A stretch of 7,597 nt of DNA from Verrucomicrobiia bacterium (GTDB taxonomy: Bacteria > Verrucomicrobiota > Verrucomicrobiia > Limisphaerales > DTLC01): positions 1 through 7,597 of the forward strand of contig JANWZY010000143.1 of the NCBI GenBank assembly GCA_025061935.1, written 5' to 3'. This document shows, one piece after another, positions 6,182-7,597 of the stretch (position 1 is its first letter; every line of letters starts with the position of its first letter). A program made the translations under genes and the position numbers. Below the pieces are notes generated by a model. The model saw only the letters and a list, made by a program, of their open reading frames with translations. It was not told where the DNA came from and searched no databases.

Positions 6182-7023
6182 GTGCCCGGCGCGTTTGTAA
6201 CCGCGCCCGCAGGCGCGTTCCGCGCCGGCCGGCGTACGCCGCCGACCACAGTCACGTCGCCATCGGCGCTTGCCATTAGCCTGGGCCGCGTCGCCGCGTA
6301 GTCGTAGGTCTCGCATTTAACCAGGTCGCCGTCGGGGTTAACCACGCAGTACAGGAAGCTGCGCGCGCCACTTTGGAACAGCACGTGCAGGTTGCTCAGT
6401 TTATCTACGGCCGGGCGCGGGTGACCAAACGATGCGAGCGGCCCCAAGCACAGCACCCGATGCACCTTTGCCCCGGATGCGTCGGTCACGCGCACGTACA
6501 GCTTGACCTGTTTGAGGTAGTTAACTTGTTGCAGCGTGTATTTGCGGACCTCGGGCGGGCCGTTCGTAGTCGGCACACCGAACTCGCGCTCCCATAACTT
6601 GGCACCCTCGACAATGTCAAATGTGACCGGCGCGCTTGAGAACGCTTGATCCCATTCCAGTATTTGTACTGTTGCGATAACCGAGTACCGGGCTGGGCGG
6701 CTAAGGTCCAGATACGGCGTAAGTTCGACGCGCTTGGTGGCCACGTGCGCGCTGGGCAGCGTGAACGGGCCGACGACAGGTATCTCGCCAGTTTTGGGCA
6801 CGATGAACCCGTCCCGGCTCTCGACCGAGATCGCCAGCCAATCTGGCGTTTCGCCCAGGCGCAATGTTTGGCCGGAAAAGTTCGTTATGCGCACCGCAAT
6901 CCGCACAGTTTCCCCGGGCAAGTATTGCTCTTGGTCGAGTTTGATCTCGACTGAGACCTGAGCGATCGCGCGGCAACAAACCGCTGCAAAAAATGCCGTA
7001 ATCAGAAGTCCGGACACACGCAC
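6148..7023 (-). CDS. Secreted protein of unknown function with Ig-like N-terminal domain
   Basis: 291 residues. The start is GTG 7023. A Sec signal peptide is clear: SGLLITAFFAAVCCRAIA, with likely cleavage before QVSVEI (about residue 22). The mature N-terminus, VEIKLDQEQYLPGETVRIAVRITNFSGQ and onward to about residue 135, has the alternating pattern of an Ig-like or macroglobulin-type beta sandwich (YLPGETV, VRITN). The second half contains VDKLSNLHVLFQSGARSFLYCVVNPDG, which resembles a single blade of a beta-propeller or BNR-like repeat. The C-terminal 25 residues are Pro/Gly/Asn/Ala-rich and probably disordered. There are four Cys; two lie in the signal peptide. No catalytic motif is seen. 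The gene converges on the HAD gene and appears monocistronic. I do not recognise a named family. Export to the periplasm or cell surface is the only firm functional statement. Confidence 0.75.
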   Translation of the reverse strand: MRVSGLLITAFFAAVCCRAIAQVSVEIKLDQEQYLPGETVRIAVRITNFSGQTLRLGETPDWLAISVESRDGFIVPKTGEIPVVGPFTLPSAHVATKRVELTPYLDLSRPARYSVIATVQILEWDQAFSSAPVTFDIVEGAKLWEREFGVPTTNGPPEVRKYTLQQVNYLKQVKLYVRVTDASGAKVHRVLCLGPLASFGHPRPAVDKLSNLHVLFQSGARSFLYCVVNPDGDLVKCETYDYAATRPRLMASADGDVTVVGGVRRPARNAPAGAVTNAPGTNKIGRPTNGG

Positions 7024-7029
7024 GCAAGA

Positions 7030-7057
7030 ACTCTAAAACGCGGTTCCCGTGTGGCAA
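7030..7057 (-). promoter_or_regulatory. Weak candidate promoter for the secreted protein gene
   Basis: On the minus strand, TTGCCA (7057-7052, 5 of 6) is followed after 16 bp by TAGAGT (7035-7030, 4 of 6). The predicted start would fall at about 7023, essentially at the GTG, giving a leaderless message. No ribosome site precedes the GTG, which is consistent, but the match is modest. Confidence 0.3.
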
Positions 7058-7152
7058 GCTCCAAAAAAGCCGCACCGCGCGGTTCAAAGGAATTGAATGT
7101 GGATATTCCGCGCTTTGAGCCGGGGTCTGACAGTGCAATTAGTCTCTTCGAT

Positions 7153-7220
7153 TGGCCACGGGCTCGGGGCCCGATGCCCCCAGCCGTTCCAACGTGTTAC
7201 GGGTTTTTGACGCGTGGCCA
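7153..7220. repeat. Nested inverted repeats (possible structured RNA)
   Basis: An outer 8-bp perfect repeat, TGGCCACG (7153-7160) with CGTGGCCA (7213-7220), encloses an inner hairpin. In the inner hairpin GGCTCGGGGC (7161-7170) pairs with GCCCCCAGCC (7176-7185) over a CCGAT loop, with one C-C mismatch. The two stems stack directly at 7160/7161 on the 5' side. There is no T tract right after the hairpin; TTTTT occurs at 7204-7208, inside the outer repeat. Function unknown. Confidence 0.4.
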
Positions 7221-7597
7221 TTGATCCGCCGAACCGGCCGCTCGGGGTCAGGATCAGCTAATTTCAGCACTCTAAGCTCAAGCTAATGAGGCGAGGGAAA
7301 GGCCAGCGCATAGGCGACGCTGTGAGCCGGAATGTGGTGGCGCCTCGGCGCGCGCACGGCGCTAGCACAACTACCCAGCGCCACAAGATAGGCTGGGCAC
7401 ACCGCACCACACGATGGTTGGGTAAAAGAACACGCCCCGTGTACCAGAGTCCCGGCAGGGACAGCGGGGTCAATCGCATTGAGATTCGTTTGTGGGCGCG
7501 GGGATGTCGCGTGACCCGGTTTTAACTTGGCCGGCATGCTGTTCATGCACTCCGTTGGGTCGTAGAAATGACCGTTTGAAATTTCTGCCGTCCCTCT

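Larger units (their letters stand above)
7024..7597. other. 574-nt region without a supportable gene
   Basis: Several overlapping frames are open on both strands between 7264 and 7546. Their translations are rich in Arg, Pro, Ala and Cys, show no domain and contradict one another, as expected for GC-rich non-coding DNA. I looked for tRNA, RNase P, tmRNA, SRP RNA and common riboswitch boxes and found none. The left part (7153-7220) is strongly self-complementary. The right end continues beyond the window, and a promoter or the edge of a further gene may lie there. Confidence 0.5.

Noticed and set aside
7063..7085. Possible minus-strand terminator (CCGC/GCGG stem plus six T)
   Set aside because: The stem is only 4 bp, and it overlaps the presumed promoter region of the secreted-protein gene. 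There is also no identified minus-strand gene to its right to terminate.
7264..7546. Overlapping open frames on both strands (71-87 residues)
   Set aside because: Mutually exclusive frames without ribosome sites, domains or consistent composition; best explained as non-coding GC-rich sequence.

Overview
The window is GC-rich DNA, probably from a Gram-negative chromosome. The mix of a biosynthetic acetolactate synthase, a secreted DUF1080/LamG-like protein, an Ig-like secreted protein and a CBS-domain M50 protease fits the Planctomycetota-Verrucomicrobiota group, most likely Verrucomicrobiota. That placement is an inference from gene style, because no rRNA or marker gene is present.

Layout. 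Positions 1-758 (+) hold the 3' end of an OLD/AAA_21-like ATPase gene. It overlaps by four bases a small gene whose product looks like a compact Toprim-type protein. Positions 759-1054 are non-coding and contain an 11-bp perfect inverted repeat. Positions 1055-2038 (-) encode a site-2-protease-type (M50) metalloprotease with two CBS domains.

Positions 2100-4179 (+) are the centre of interest. A sigma70-like promoter is followed by a 27-codon ORF containing seven consecutive Val codons and then Leu. An intrinsic terminator begins 18 nt after its stop codon, and a well-formed acetolactate synthase gene (ilvB type) starts 45 nt after the T tract. An alternative antiterminator pairing can be drawn by hand. 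Together these parts form a textbook ribosome-mediated attenuator of branched-chain amino acid synthesis, analogous in logic to E. coli ivbL-ilvB.

The synthase gene overlaps by 11 nt a gene for a secreted two-domain protein (4169-5281). After a 283-nt gap with a terminator-like hairpin comes a GmhB-like HAD phosphatase (5565-6116) in which the nucleophilic Asp of motif I is replaced by Glu. It converges on a secreted protein of unknown function (6148-7023, -), with a strong hairpin terminator between them. Positions 7024-7597 contain no gene I can support, only some strong secondary structure.

How they work together: only the leader, attenuator and synthase form a clear functional unit. The ATPase and Toprim-like pair is probably a two-component nuclease or defence-like module. 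The other genes look like independent housekeeping or envelope functions.
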